From: an uncultured Caryophanales bacterium
GTDB taxonomy: Bacteria; Bacillota_I; Bacilli_A; RF39; UBA660
Direction of reading: 5' to 3'
DNA length: 18,287 nt
NCBI GenBank assembly: GCA_946414975.1
Contig: CAMKQS010000023.1
Location: forward strand, 1-18,287
The translations under genes and the position numbers were made by a program. The notes under the pieces were generated by a model. That model was not told the origin of the DNA. It searched no databases and saw only the letters and a program-made list of their open reading frames with translations. Below, piece after piece: positions 7,560 to 14,000 of the stretch (position 1 is its first letter; each line of letters starts with the position of its first letter).

Positions 7560-8131
7560 CTTTCAATTTTTTCATATATTTCTTTTTTTCCCTGTTTTGT
7601 AACATTAGAAAACATTACAAAATCATCTCCAACTACTAAATCCAAATCAGAAAGTATAATATTTCTTTGTTTTTGATGTAAAGTAATACCCACTTTATCT
7701 GATTTAGTTCCAACTATCGTAACAGGAATTCTATAATGTTTTAAATAATTATACATCATTAAATCATCATTAGATGGTTTATGCCTAAAGTCGACTAGCA
7801 TAAATACTTGCTTTAAATTAGGTCTATTTTGAATATAATCTTCCATCATTAACCCAAATTTTTTCTGTTTCTTTTTGCTAATCATAGCAAATCCATATCC
7901 TGGTGCATCAACTAAATAATAAGCATCATTTACCAAATAAAAATTAATAGTTTGAGTTTTTCCTGGTGTTGCTGATGTCCTAGCATAATTTTTTCTATTT
8001 ATTAAAGTATTTATAAAACTACTTTTACCTACATTTGATCTTCCAACAAGCAAATATTCAGGTTTTTCATCTGTTGGATATTGGCTTCTTCTTACTGCAC
8101 TTATAGTCATATTAACACTATTAATACGCAT
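7550..8131 (-). CDS. engB: Ribosome biogenesis GTP-binding protein EngB (YsxC/YihA)
   Basis: EngB is an essential TrmE-Era-like GTPase needed for 50S subunit assembly. The G motifs are clear (numbering from ATG 8131): G1 GRSNVGKS 30-37, the T-P-G-K-T-Q switch region 55-60, G3 DAPG 75-78, and G4 TKSD 142-145. A longer frame with a TTG start at 8152 exists, but its extra codons contain the Shine-Dalgarno AGAGGTGAT directly before ATG 8131, and the family starts at this point, giving 193 aa (usual about 195). It has its own near-consensus promoter within the end of the upstream membrane gene and its own terminator, so it is probably transcribed alone. Confidence 0.96.
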   Translation of the reverse strand: MRINSVNMTISAVRRSQYPTDEKPEYLLVGRSNVGKSSFINTLINRKNYARTSATPGKTQTINFYLVNDAYYLVDAPGYGFAMISKKKQKKFGLMMEDYIQNRPNLKQVFMLVDFRHKPSNDDLMMYNYLKHYRIPVTIVGTKSDKVGITLHQKQRNIILSDLDLVVGDDFVMFSNVTKQGKKEIYEKIERTM

Positions 8132-8153
8132 ATAATCACCTCTAGTTAACAAA

Positions 8154-8183
8154 ATTATATCAAATTTATTTATTCCTTGTCAA
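8154..8183 (-). promoter_or_regulatory. engB promoter (near-consensus)
   Basis: Minus-strand TTGACA (8178-8183) and TATAAT (8154-8159) are 18 bases apart, with an extended TG (TGATATAAT). Both hexamers are perfect. The -35 lies within the last codons of the upstream membrane protein gene. Confidence 0.8.
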
Positions 8184-8684
8184 AAGTTTGTAAACAAATA
8201 TAAATATAATAACAATATAATAAATAAAATAAATATAATTACCTATAGTAATTTCTGGATATATATTTCCAATAATTAATAGATATGCATTTTTTAAATA
8301 ATATGTCATAAATAAACTAAATAGTAAAAATATCATTTGTATTGCATAAAAGTAAATGTTTATCTTTAAATATTTATTTTTTAATATAAACACTAAATTT
8401 ACAATCATAAATATTAAACTATTTAAAAAGTAAAAGTAAAGATTATGATAAAAACATTTGAATGTTAAAGTAGATAATAAATTATACTTATAATTTACAA
8501 TTATTATAAATGACAATATTATATCTATAACAATAATAATACATTTAGAATAACTATCTTTATTTTTTAATAATATAAATAGTAATATTACACAACTAAT
8601 TACTATAAATGGATATATAGTATATTTAGAAATATTACGAATAAATAAATTAAATAAATGACTAATACTATAATTTAAATACAT
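8166..8684 (-). CDS. Polytopic membrane protein of unknown function (172 aa)
   Basis: I do not recognise a family. The protein is strongly hydrophobic and rich in Ile, Phe, Tyr and Leu, with about five predicted membrane helices (roughly residues 22-40, 48-64, 80-100, 107-128 and 143-167). Short Lys/Asn-rich loops lie between them, and it ends K-L-L-T-R-N-K. Its ATG at 8684 lies inside the end of gpmI (10-base overlap), so it is translated from the gpmI transcript. The nearest good ribosome site (AGGAG) is about 13 bases upstream, which is long, so expression may depend on coupling. No catalytic motif is visible. The uninterrupted length and overlap favour a real gene over chance, although AT-rich sequence gives hydrophobic frames easily. 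Confidence 0.62.
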   Translation of the reverse strand: MYLNYSISHLFNLFIRNISKYTIYPFIVISCVILLFILLKNKDSYSKCIIIVIDIILSFIIIVNYKYNLLSTLTFKCFYHNLYFYFLNSLIFMIVNLVFILKNKYLKINIYFYAIQMIFLLFSLFMTYYLKNAYLLIIGNIYPEITIGNYIYFIYYIVIIFIFVYKLLTRNK

Positions 8685-10177
8685 TTACTTATTACTTCTC
8701 CTGTCATTTCTGATGGAATATCTATTCCCATAATACTTAGTAATGTTGGAGCTATATCACCTAACTTACCATTTCTTAAAATAATATTTTTATCAGTAAT
8801 TATAAATGGTACTAAGCTTGTTGAATGGCTAGTCACTATATTTTCATTATCATCTAACATATAATCACAATTTCCATGATCTGCGGTTATAACTAAAGTA
8901 AAATCTTCTTCTTTACATTTATTATATATTTTCCCTATACATTCATCTATAACTTCAACAGCTTTAACAGCAGCTGAAAACACTCCAGTATGGCCTACCA
9001 TATCACCATTTGCAAAATTTAGAACGATAAAATCATATTTATCCATCTCTTTTAATAATTTATCTGTTACTAAATAAGCACTCATTTCAGGTTTTAAATC
9101 ATATGTAGCAACTTTAGGAGAAGGGATTAATATTTTATTTTCATTTTTATAGTCAATCTCTTTTCCACCATCAAAGAAAAATGTAACGTGTGCATATTTT
9201 TCTGTTTCAGCAATTCTAAGTTGTGATAAACCACTATTACTTATAACATCTCCCATAATATTTTTTAAATTAGCATCGTTAAAAGCATATGGAGCTTTTA
9301 CTGATGCAACAACAGGTAACATGCTCAATACTTTTAAATTATTAAATCTATTAACATCCATTTCATTAAATTCAATATTAGTTAATGAGGTAAGTATTTC
9401 CCTTATTCTATCTTTTCTAAAATTAAAAGTTATAAAGCCATCATTATCGCATACTTTACCCTCTTCTGTAAATACTGTAGGAATTAAAAATTCATCAGTT
9501 ATATCCTTTTCATAGCTGTCAGTTAAAAATTCATTAATATTATCATAATGTTGCCCTTTTGCATTTACAATTGCATCATATCCAAGTTTCAATCTATCAT
9601 AATTATTATCTCTATCCATTGCATAATAACGACCGCCTATTGTTGCAATCTTACCTATACCAACTTCATCAATCTTCTTTTGTAATCTTTCAAAATATAT
9701 TCCTGCACTTTTAGGATCAACATCCCTTCCATCAGTCAAAGCATGTATATATACTTTTTTTATATCATTTTCTTTGCACATATCAATTAAGGCAAATAAA
9801 TGATTAATATGTGAATGAACTCCTCCATCGCTAAGTAATCCCATTAAATGTAATTTAGAATTATTATCTTTAACATGTTTCATTACTTTTAATATTTCTT
9901 CATTTTTAAAAAATGATTTATCTGAAATAGCTTTATCAATTAACATTAAAGGTTGATATACTACTCTACCTGCTCCTATATTCATATGTCCTACTTCACT
10001 ATTACCCATCTGACCATCAGGAAGTCCAACGGAAGATCCACTAGCTTCTAGTAAACTGTTAGGATAATTATTAAGTAAATAATCCAAATTTGGGTGCTTA
10101 GCAGCCATAAATGCATTACCATGTTTATTATTATTAATTCCAACTCCATCTAGAATAGTTAAAATTACCTTTCTCAC
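8675..10177 (-). CDS. gpmI: 2,3-bisphosphoglycerate-independent phosphoglycerate mutase
   Basis: GpmI interconverts 3- and 2-phosphoglycerate in glycolysis using two Mn ions and a phosphoserine intermediate. The N-terminal metal motif TILDGVG (D10) and the nucleophile region GQMGNSEVGHMNIGAGR (S60) are intact. The substrate-binding stretch with TDGRDVDP, the GGRYYAMDRD motif and the C-terminal VITADHGNCD metal site are also present. Length is 500 aa, close to the usual 510. The start is GTG 10177, preceded by GAGTGAT; an overlapping out-of-frame ATG TGA sits one base upstream. The gene is not beside other glycolytic genes here. An extended -10 promoter lies in the short gap after hsp20. Confidence 0.97.
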   Translation of the reverse strand: MRKVILTILDGVGINNNKHGNAFMAAKHPNLDYLLNNYPNSLLEASGSSVGLPDGQMGNSEVGHMNIGAGRVVYQPLMLIDKAISDKSFFKNEEILKVMKHVKDNNSKLHLMGLLSDGGVHSHINHLFALIDMCKENDIKKVYIHALTDGRDVDPKSAGIYFERLQKKIDEVGIGKIATIGGRYYAMDRDNNYDRLKLGYDAIVNAKGQHYDNINEFLTDSYEKDITDEFLIPTVFTEEGKVCDNDGFITFNFRKDRIREILTSLTNIEFNEMDVNRFNNLKVLSMLPVVASVKAPYAFNDANLKNIMGDVISNSGLSQLRIAETEKYAHVTFFFDGGKEIDYKNENKILIPSPKVATYDLKPEMSAYLVTDKLLKEMDKYDFIVLNFANGDMVGHTGVFSAAVKAVEVIDECIGKIYNKCKEEDFTLVITADHGNCDYMLDDNENIVTSHSTSLVPFIITDKNIILRNGKLGDIAPTLLSIMGIDIPSEMTGEVISKCI

Positions 10178-10199
10178 ATTATCACTCTTTTCTTAAATA

Positions 10200-10228
10200 A
10201 TTATAACATTAAAAATAAAAAAAGTGAA
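10200..10228 (-). promoter_or_regulatory. gpmI promoter overlapping the hsp20 terminator
   Basis: An extended -10 (TGTTATAAT; hexamer at 10200-10205) lies 17 bases from TTCACT at 10223-10228, which can act as a weak -35. That hexamer is also part of the terminator region of hsp20. Confidence 0.5.
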
Positions 10229-10242
10229 TTAATCTTCACTTT
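10211..10242 (-). terminator. Intrinsic terminator of hsp20
   Basis: AAAGTGAA (10221-10228) and TTCACTTT (10235-10242) form a perfect 8-bp stem with a 6-base loop. It is followed on the minus strand by T-runs down to 10211. The stem overlaps the hsp20 stop codon. Confidence 0.8.
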
Positions 10243-10612
10243 CAATAGTAATTTCTTTCTTATGAGATTCTTCTTTAATAGGAGCAGTAATTAATAAAGT
10301 ACCATTTTTAAATTCTGCTTTAATTAAATCTTCATCAATATCTCCTAAATAGAAAGATCTTTTATATTTTCCATATTTACGCTCACGACGAATATATTTT
10401 TTATCCTCATCAGATTCATCTTTTTCAACATTCTTTTCTGCTGATACAGTAATTGTACCCTTATGACATTCAATTTTAATATCATCACGAGTAAATCCTG
10501 GAATATCCATCTCTAAATGATAAGTATTATCTTTTTCGTAAATATCACAACTCATATCTTCCATTCTGTCAATTCCAAACATACTATCATATAAAAATCT
10601 ACCTGGTAACAT
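10229..10612 (-). CDS. Small heat-shock protein Hsp20 (alpha-crystallin family)
   Basis: Hsp20 is an ATP-independent holdase that binds unfolding proteins in the cytosol. The alpha-crystallin domain runs from about residue 21 to 116: M-D-I-P-G-F, the D-D-I-K-I strand, the I-T-V-S-A strand, a charged loop, the R-R-E-R-K-Y-G-K-Y-K-R-S-F dimerisation strand, and the A-E-F-K-N-G-T-L region. A short N-terminal arm and an acidic tail complete 127 aa, somewhat short for the family. ATG 10612 is preceded by AAAGGG. A CIRCE operator overlaps its promoter, so HrcA repression with heat induction is expected. It has its own terminator and is probably monocistronic. Confidence 0.95.
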   Translation of the reverse strand: MLPGRFLYDSMFGIDRMEDMSCDIYEKDNTYHLEMDIPGFTRDDIKIECHKGTITVSAEKNVEKDESDEDKKYIRRERKYGKYKRSFYLGDIDEDLIKAEFKNGTLLITAPIKEESHKKEITIESED

Positions 10613-10667
10613 ACAATCATCCCTTTCTTATATTATTATGAACCAAATACTATTTTTTAGTACATTT

Positions 10668-10688
10668 ATGTAATTATCTCAATTACAT
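10668..10688. other. Hairpin at the 5' end of the hsp20 leader
   Basis: ATGTAATT (10668-10675) and AATTACAT (10681-10688) form an 8-bp stem with a 5-base loop. The predicted hsp20 transcription start is near 10686, so the mRNA would begin with this weak AT-only stem. A role in stability or temperature response is possible but unproven. Confidence 0.35.
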
Positions 10689-10692
10689 ATTA

Positions 10693-10721
10693 ATAATAGC
10701 ACATTTTTTAGCACTTGTCAA
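10693..10721 (-). promoter_or_regulatory. hsp20 promoter (sigma-A type)
   Basis: Minus-strand TTGACA (10716-10721, perfect -35) and TATTAT (10693-10698) are 17 bases apart. The -35 lies in the spacer of the CIRCE element, so bound HrcA would block polymerase. Confidence 0.8.
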
Positions 10722-10734
10722 GTGTGAGTGCTGA
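10708..10734. promoter_or_regulatory. CIRCE operator (HrcA binding site)
   Basis: TTAGCACTT at 10708-10716 and GAGTGCTGA at 10726-10734 flank a 9-base spacer. They match the CIRCE consensus (TTAGCACTC, N9, GAGTGCTAA) at all but one base in each arm. It sits directly over the hsp20 -35 box. Confidence 0.92.
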
Positions 10735-10745
10735 TGAATTGTATT

Positions 10746-10823
10746 TTACTCTAAAATTTGATAACTATCAAACCACGCCCAATCTTCTTCTACATTATAT
10801 GGGCTTAATGAAGAACCATCTCC
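10746..10823 (-). pseudogene. Orphan C-terminal coding fragment (about 25 codons)
   Basis: Between an in-frame TAG (10824-10826) and TAA (10746-10748) the minus strand reads 25 codons, including S-P-Y-N-V-E-E-D-W-A-W-F-D-S-Y-Q-I-L-E. The two Trp and several acidic and aromatic residues look like real protein instead of random AT-rich translation, and there is no start codon or ribosome site. I read it as the tail of a lost gene. The parent family is not recognised. Confidence 0.35.
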
Positions 10824-10842
10824 CTAACAACACACTTCTATA

Positions 10843-10866
10843 TATAAACATTTTTTAATGTTTATA
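10843..10866. other. Inverted repeat after the signal peptidase pseudogene
   Basis: TATAAACATT (10843-10852) and AATGTTTATA (10857-10866) are perfect 10-base arms around a 4-base loop, six bases past the stop of the broken signal peptidase gene. No clear T-run follows on the minus strand, so terminator function is doubtful. Confidence 0.4.
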
Positions 10867-10871
10867 ACTAA

Positions 10872-11388
10872 TTACTTTTTAGAATCTCTTCTATATTTTT
10901 CTAATTCTCTTCTTTCTTCAATAGATAATTTCTTATTTCCAAATAGAATCCAAATAATTCCTGTACCAATTATGACAATCAATAAAATACACAATATAAA
11001 AGGTTTTTTTAATTGAAGTAATACATCACCTAGTTTTGATATTTTAAATACATATTTCCCTCAATTCGACTATTTTTTACTGTACCAGTATCATTTTTAT
11101 TATTATTATCACCTTTGGTAATAAACTCTTCCTTACCATTTTTAATAGTTACATCTACTATACGATGAGTCACAACATAATCTTTATCATCTCTAAATGC
11201 AATAACATCACCTTTATATAATTCAGATTCCATAGATTCAGATAATACTATAAATGGTTTATACCCAAATATTGATGGTATTTTATCAGAATTTTTTTCG
11301 TTTGAATCAAAATAGATAGAAACATAAGTGCTAATACTAGTAAAATTGTAATTGCAATATATTTTATAATTCTTAATAAAATCTTCAT
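10872..11388 (-). pseudogene. Frameshifted SipW/ER-type signal peptidase I (S26B)
   Basis: Three reading frames joined end to end give a complete signal peptidase of about 172 aa. The first frame, from ATG 11388, supplies an N-terminal membrane helix (about residues 8-29). The second supplies P-S-I-F-G-Y-K-P-F-I-V-L-S-E-S-M-E with the catalytic Ser before Met, the T-H-R-I-V-D His motif and the I-T-K-G-D-N-N Asp region. The third supplies K-L-G-D-V-L-L, a second membrane helix and a basic tail to TAA 10872. The shifts lie near the A7 run (11292-11298) and near 11054-11061; one extra base at each restores the frame. The Ser-His type catalytic set marks the SipW/archaeal-ER subfamily. The longest surviving frame (ATG 11233 to 11030) lacks the catalytic Ser and the anchor, so activity is unlikely. 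A sequencing error remains possible. Confidence 0.85.
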
Positions 11389-11445
11389 ATATCGTTATAT
11401 TCCTTTCTATTTATTTAAAAAATTGATACTAATAACTTGTAAAAA

Positions 11446-11535
11446 ACAACGCTATGTTGTACAATTATATTGTATTTATTAAATCTACAACATAAATTTT
11501 AATTATCAAACAACAACCATAACATAATTTGTTGT
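11446..11535. promoter_or_regulatory. Cluster of ACAAC/GTTGT dyads between divergent broken genes
   Basis: ACAAC-5-GTTGT lies at 11446-11460, the palindrome TTGTACAA at 11457-11464, and ACAACAA-12-TTGTTGT at 11510-11516 and 11529-11535. The cluster lies between the divergent signal peptidase pseudogene and the TetR-like fragment. Repeated dyads in such a place resemble autoregulatory TetR operators, but the regulator itself is broken. Confidence 0.35.
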
Positions 11536-11549
11536 ATTTTAGGAGGAAC

Positions 11550-11679
11550 ATGAAAAAACAAACGCAACTAACTGAAAAGACAAAAAGAAAATTTAAAATT
11601 AGAATCATTTATAGAATTTGCTAATAATATAATATTTAATGGCATTAATATTGTTATAAAAAACGAAAAAAGCATTTAA
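11550..11679 (+). pseudogene. TetR-family regulator fragment (frameshifted, truncated)
   Basis: ATG 11550 follows AGGAGGAAC and encodes a start of the type M-K-K-Q-T-Q-L-T-E-K-T-K-R-K before a premature TAA at 11622. Removing one A in the AAAA run at 11588-11591 joins it to a second frame, L-K-L-E-S-F-I-E-F-A-N-N and then F-N-G-I-N-I-V, ending at TAA 11677. That order (Thr-Lys-Arg-x-Leu-Lys, F-I-E-F-A, F-N-G-I-N-I) is like helix 1 and the start of helix 2 of a TetR DNA-binding domain. The rest of the gene is gone. It is the only coding trace read on the plus strand. The family call is from a short stretch and is tentative. Confidence 0.5.
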
Positions 11680-11691
11680 TTTGCTTTTTTT
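11660..11691. terminator. Bidirectional intrinsic terminator
   Basis: AAAAAAGCA (11666-11674) and TGCTTTTTT (11682-11690) form a 9-bp stem with a 7-base loop. Reading minus, it terminates the ArsC/Spx gene (T-runs continue past a CG pair). Reading plus, the T7 run ends the TetR-like fragment. Confidence 0.75.
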
Positions 11692-12040
11692 ATTTAAAAT
11701 ATTCTATCCATTCTTTTTCTTTAAAACCAATTAGCATTTTATTATCAGTAATAAGCAAAGGTCTTTTTACAAGCATTCCATCCTGCGAAAGTGTTTTAAT
11801 CATTTCATCATCGCTCATAGTATTAAGCTTTTCTTTTAAATTCATTTCTCTATAAAGTATACCACTAGTGTTAAATAATTTTTTTATGCTTATATTATAT
11901 TTACATATCCATCTTTTTATTTCATCATATTTAGGATTATCATCTTTTATTTGTCTATCAATATAATTTATACTTCTATCATCTAAAAATTTTTTTGCTT
12001 TTTTACATGTAGAACATTTACTATAATTTATAAAATACAT
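11690..12040 (-). CDS. ArsC/Spx/MgsR-family thioredoxin-fold protein
   Basis: The 116-residue product has the ArsC/Spx signature: an N-terminal strand followed by the redox motif C9-S-T-C12, then K-K-A-K-K-F-L, a helical insert (about 35-80), and the late K-R-P-L-L-I motif (about residues 92-97) with a G-F-K-E-K-E-W tail. The length fits the family (110-130 aa). Members are either glutaredoxin-type arsenate reductases or Spx/MgsR regulators that bind RNA polymerase; sequence alone does not separate them, and no arsenic genes are nearby. ATG 12040 is preceded by GGTGAT, and the gene ends at a good terminator, so it is probably transcribed alone from an extended -10 promoter at about 12056. Confidence 0.85.
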   Translation of the reverse strand: MYFINYSKCSTCKKAKKFLDDRSINYIDRQIKDDNPKYDEIKRWICKYNISIKKLFNTSGILYREMNLKEKLNTMSDDEMIKTLSQDGMLVKRPLLITDNKMLIGFKEKEWIEYFK

Positions 12041-12055
12041 TCTATCACCAAATAA

Positions 12056-12064
12056 ATAATAACA
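12056..12064 (-). promoter_or_regulatory. Extended -10 of the ArsC/Spx gene
   Basis: Minus-strand TGTTATTAT has TATTAT at 12056-12061 preceded by TG at -15/-14. It is 15 bases upstream of ATG 12040. No convincing -35 was found. Confidence 0.4.
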
Positions 12065-12065
12065 T

Positions 12066-12103
12066 AAAAAAAGAAGAATTTAAACTATTTATTTACTAAA
12101 TTC
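12066..12103 (-). terminator. Probable terminator of the NAD cluster
   Basis: GAATTTA (12097-12103 read on minus) and TAAATTC (12076-12082) form a 7-bp, AT-rich stem with a 14-base loop. It is followed by a TTCTTTTTTT run (12075-12066). It overlaps the end of the 86-aa membrane gene. The stem is weak. Confidence 0.5.
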
Positions 12104-12345
12104 TCCCATATTTTTCTTACACCTTTTAATGATAATGTCGACAAGCTAAAACCTATTACTGGCACTAAAGAAGATAAAAATATATTAGATATTTTACTTA
12201 TAACATATGTATATATAACTACTACTATATAAGTTAAAATGCATATACACAGTCTTCTTGTAAAACTAGTCTCCCATCTTTTATCAAGTTCTACTCTATT
12301 ATTTCTATTTTTTATATTTTCAATTTCTTTTTTTAATTCTTCCAT
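12085..12345 (-). CDS. Small two-helix membrane protein coupled to the NrtR-type regulator
   Basis: The 86-aa product has a charged N-terminal helix (about 1-30, with the recognisable stretch I-K-N-R-N-N-R-V-E-L-D-K-R-W-E-T-S-F-T-R-R) and two membrane segments (about 31-50 and 56-72), then a short basic tail. Proteins with this WETS-TRR motif and two helices occur in low-GC Gram-positive genomes as uncharacterised 2TM proteins; I cannot assign a function. Its ATG shares one base with the stop of the upstream Nudix regulator (TAATG) and has GGTGA before it, so the two are translationally coupled. That coupling suggests a related job, but what it is cannot be read from the sequence. Confidence 0.75.
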   Translation of the reverse strand: MEELKKEIENIKNRNNRVELDKRWETSFTRRLCICILTYIVVVIYTYVISKISNIFLSSLVPVIGFSLSTLSLKGVRKIWENLVNK

Positions 12346-13172
12346 TATTTTTCACCTTTATATCTATATAACACAGAAGGTCTATGTCCACCACCTGTTT
12401 TCATTTTTTCTGTCTTTTCAACTTTATTAGCAATTATTCTTCTAAATGCCGGATCTAAAAGCTTTTTTCTTAAAACAACCTCATATACTTGTTGCAATTC
12501 TCCAAGTGTAAATAGATCAGGCATCATATTAAATACTATATCTGTATATTCAGCTTTATTTTTTATACGTTCTATTCCTGATATTATAACAAGAGGATGA
12601 TCAAATGCAATTTTATTATTTTTTTCTATTTTAAACTTATATCTATCTGTTGTATGTTCTTTTAATGTTTTACTAACTGTAAATTTAATCTCTTCTATAC
12701 CATTATCTAATGTTACAAAATAACCTTTATCATCTTCTATTAAATGAATATCAAACCAAGAGGCATTTGAAGAAATTTTCCCATCTAATCTTCTTTTATC
12801 TACTAGTGCAATATATGATGAACTTATAACTCTCATTCTAGGATCTCTTTTAGGATCACTAAATGTATATAACTGTTCTAGATAAATATCTTTTATATTA
12901 GTTTCATTATACAAAACTCTTTTAGCAGCTTCATCTAAATCTTCATCTATTTTTACAAAACCACCAGGTAAACACCACATATCTTTATATGGATATGTAT
13001 CTCTTTTTACAAGTAATAAACTAAATTTCTTTTCAGTTAATTTTCTATAATTACCAATATCTTTATCAGATACACTTAAAAGCAATATATCTGTAGTCAC
13101 AGCAATTGGGTCAAATTTTCTAGGATTATATTCTTTTAAAAATTCTTCTTCCGATGAATATATTTCTTTCAT
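12345..13172 (-). CDS. nrtR: NrtR-type Nudix-domain transcriptional regulator (NAD metabolism)
   Basis: Residues about 20-165 form a Nudix domain, and 213-272 a C-terminal winged helix with F-T-L-G-E-L-Q-Q-V-Y-E, the F-R-R-I-I turn and the closing G-G-G-H-R-P-S-V-L-Y-R-Y. This is the layout of NrtR, a repressor of NAD genes that binds ADP-ribose. The Nudix box (71-93) keeps G71, E77, R85 and E90, but V86, N89 and N92 replace the usual Glu, Glu and Gly, so hydrolysis is unlikely, as in other NrtR proteins. Length 275 aa is usual for the group. It follows nadK by 30 bases, has its own promoter, and sits inside a cluster of NAD and ADP-ribose genes, its expected targets. A ligand-hydrolysing enzyme cannot be fully excluded. 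Confidence 0.85.
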   Translation of the reverse strand: MKEIYSSEEEFLKEYNPRKFDPIAVTTDILLLSVSDKDIGNYRKLTEKKFSLLLVKRDTYPYKDMWCLPGGFVKIDEDLDEAAKRVLYNETNIKDIYLEQLYTFSDPKRDPRMRVISSSYIALVDKRRLDGKISSNASWFDIHLIEDDKGYFVTLDNGIEEIKFTVSKTLKEHTTDRYKFKIEKNNKIAFDHPLVIISGIERIKNKAEYTDIVFNMMPDLFTLGELQQVYEVVLRKKLLDPAFRRIIANKVEKTEKMKTGGGHRPSVLYRYKGEK

Positions 13173-13183
13173 ACTTCCCTCCA

Positions 13184-13208
13184 GATTAATTATATCTTAA
13201 ATTTAATC
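13184..13208. promoter_or_regulatory. Candidate operator at the nrtR promoter
   Basis: GATTAA (13184-13189) and TTAATC (13203-13208) are inverted arms 13 bases apart, and TTAAATTTAA (13197-13206) between them is itself palindromic. The site covers the -10 and spacer of the nrtR promoter, a good place for autorepression. Because the sequence is AT-rich, chance dyads are common. Confidence 0.3.
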
Positions 13209-13217
13209 AGATATCAA
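13189..13217 (-). promoter_or_regulatory. Internal promoter of the nrtR-type gene
   Basis: Minus-strand TTGATA (13212-13217) and TATAAT (13189-13194) are 17 bases apart. The -35 lies in the last codons of nadK. GGAGGG and ATG 13172 follow. Confidence 0.65.
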
Positions 13218-14000
13218 TTTATTATGTATTCTAGTTGCAAATGAATAATTATTCAACTTCAACATCTTGATTTTATTTTTATCCAACCTTGATTCTACAC
13301 TTTCAACATTACTATAGTTTTTATCAATTCCATCATAAGTAATAAAATAATTATTTAGATTATCTCTTGGTACAATTTTAATTATTGCATTTTCATTAAA
13401 AATAACAGGATTACGATAAGAATTATATGCTTTAGTTGAAATAGCACCCATTGGTGTTACTTGTATTGACGGAAATATAGGATCTATTGATGCACCACCA
13501 TAACTTGCATTATGTCCTGTTGAACCAATTGATGTAGATATTATAATTCCATCTCCTGTATAGTTTTCAAATAATTTATTATTACAATAAATATCACTTT
13601 TTAATACTTTACAGTTATTATACCTTATAATTACATCATTTAAAGAAAATAGTATTTCTTCTTTATTATCATAGTTAATAATAGTTTTTTGAATATTTAC
13701 TTTATTATCATAATAAGCATTACTATTTAATCTATCTATAAAACTATCCACATCATTTACTTCTACTTCTGCTAAAAATCCTAAAGTACCTGAATTAATA
13801 CCTACATAATATGGATTAGAATCATAATTACAACTTCGAACCATTCTTAAGAATGCTCCATCTCCTCCAATTGATATAGCCATATCATAATTCTTATTAT
13901 CAATTATATATCCATTTTTTATAAACTTATCTTTAACTATTTTAGCATTTTTAAGTGATTTATCATTATTATTAACATATAATCTAATTCTTTTTATCAT
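13203..14000 (-). CDS. nadK: NAD kinase
   Basis: NadK phosphorylates NAD to NADP in the cytosol. The motifs are in order: GGDG 45-48 (catalytic Asp), N-S-G-T-L-G-F 69-75 (usually NxGxLGF), a conserved Asn with Asp at 121-122 (usually Asn-Glu), and T-G-D-G-I-I-I-S-T-S-I-G-S-T-G 148-162 (usually GSTAY). The C-terminal beta-sandwich with S-I-Q-V-T-P and S-Y-R-N-P-V-I follows. Length 265 aa is typical for Firmicutes. It starts directly after the stop of the DUF5662 gene (no gap), with AGGTGAT before ATG 14000. The N-D in place of N-E and the Gly in GSTG are mild deviations; function is still likely. Confidence 0.95.
   Translation of the reverse strand: MIKRIRLYVNNNDKSLKNAKIVKDKFIKNGYIIDNKNYDMAISIGGDGAFLRMVRSCNYDSNPYYVGINSGTLGFLAEVEVNDVDSFIDRLNSNAYYDNKVNIQKTIINYDNKEEILFSLNDVIIRYNNCKVLKSDIYCNNKLFENYTGDGIIISTSIGSTGHNASYGGASIDPIFPSIQVTPMGAISTKAYNSYRNPVIFNENAIIKIVPRDNLNNYFITYDGIDKNYSNVESVESRLDKNKIKMLKLNNYSFATRIHNKLISD

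Noticed and set aside
7204..8135. Shared GGTGATTATATGCG at the essC and engB starts as a regulatory motif
   Set aside because: It is the Shine-Dalgarno site plus start codon; similar GGTGAT sites precede several genes here.
8166..8684. Membrane protein dismissed as a chance AT-rich frame
   Set aside because: The dismissal was not adopted: its length, even spacing of helices and overlap with gpmI favour a real gene, so it was kept at moderate confidence.
9321..9515. Plus-strand open frame inside gpmI, and similar ones at 12239-12430 and 17627-17836
   Set aside because: They lie opposite well-supported minus-strand genes, have no ribosome site that stands out, and have low-complexity translations.
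11030..11233. 67-aa protein as an independent gene
   Set aside because: It is the middle of the frameshifted signal peptidase; it lacks the catalytic Ser and its own ribosome site.
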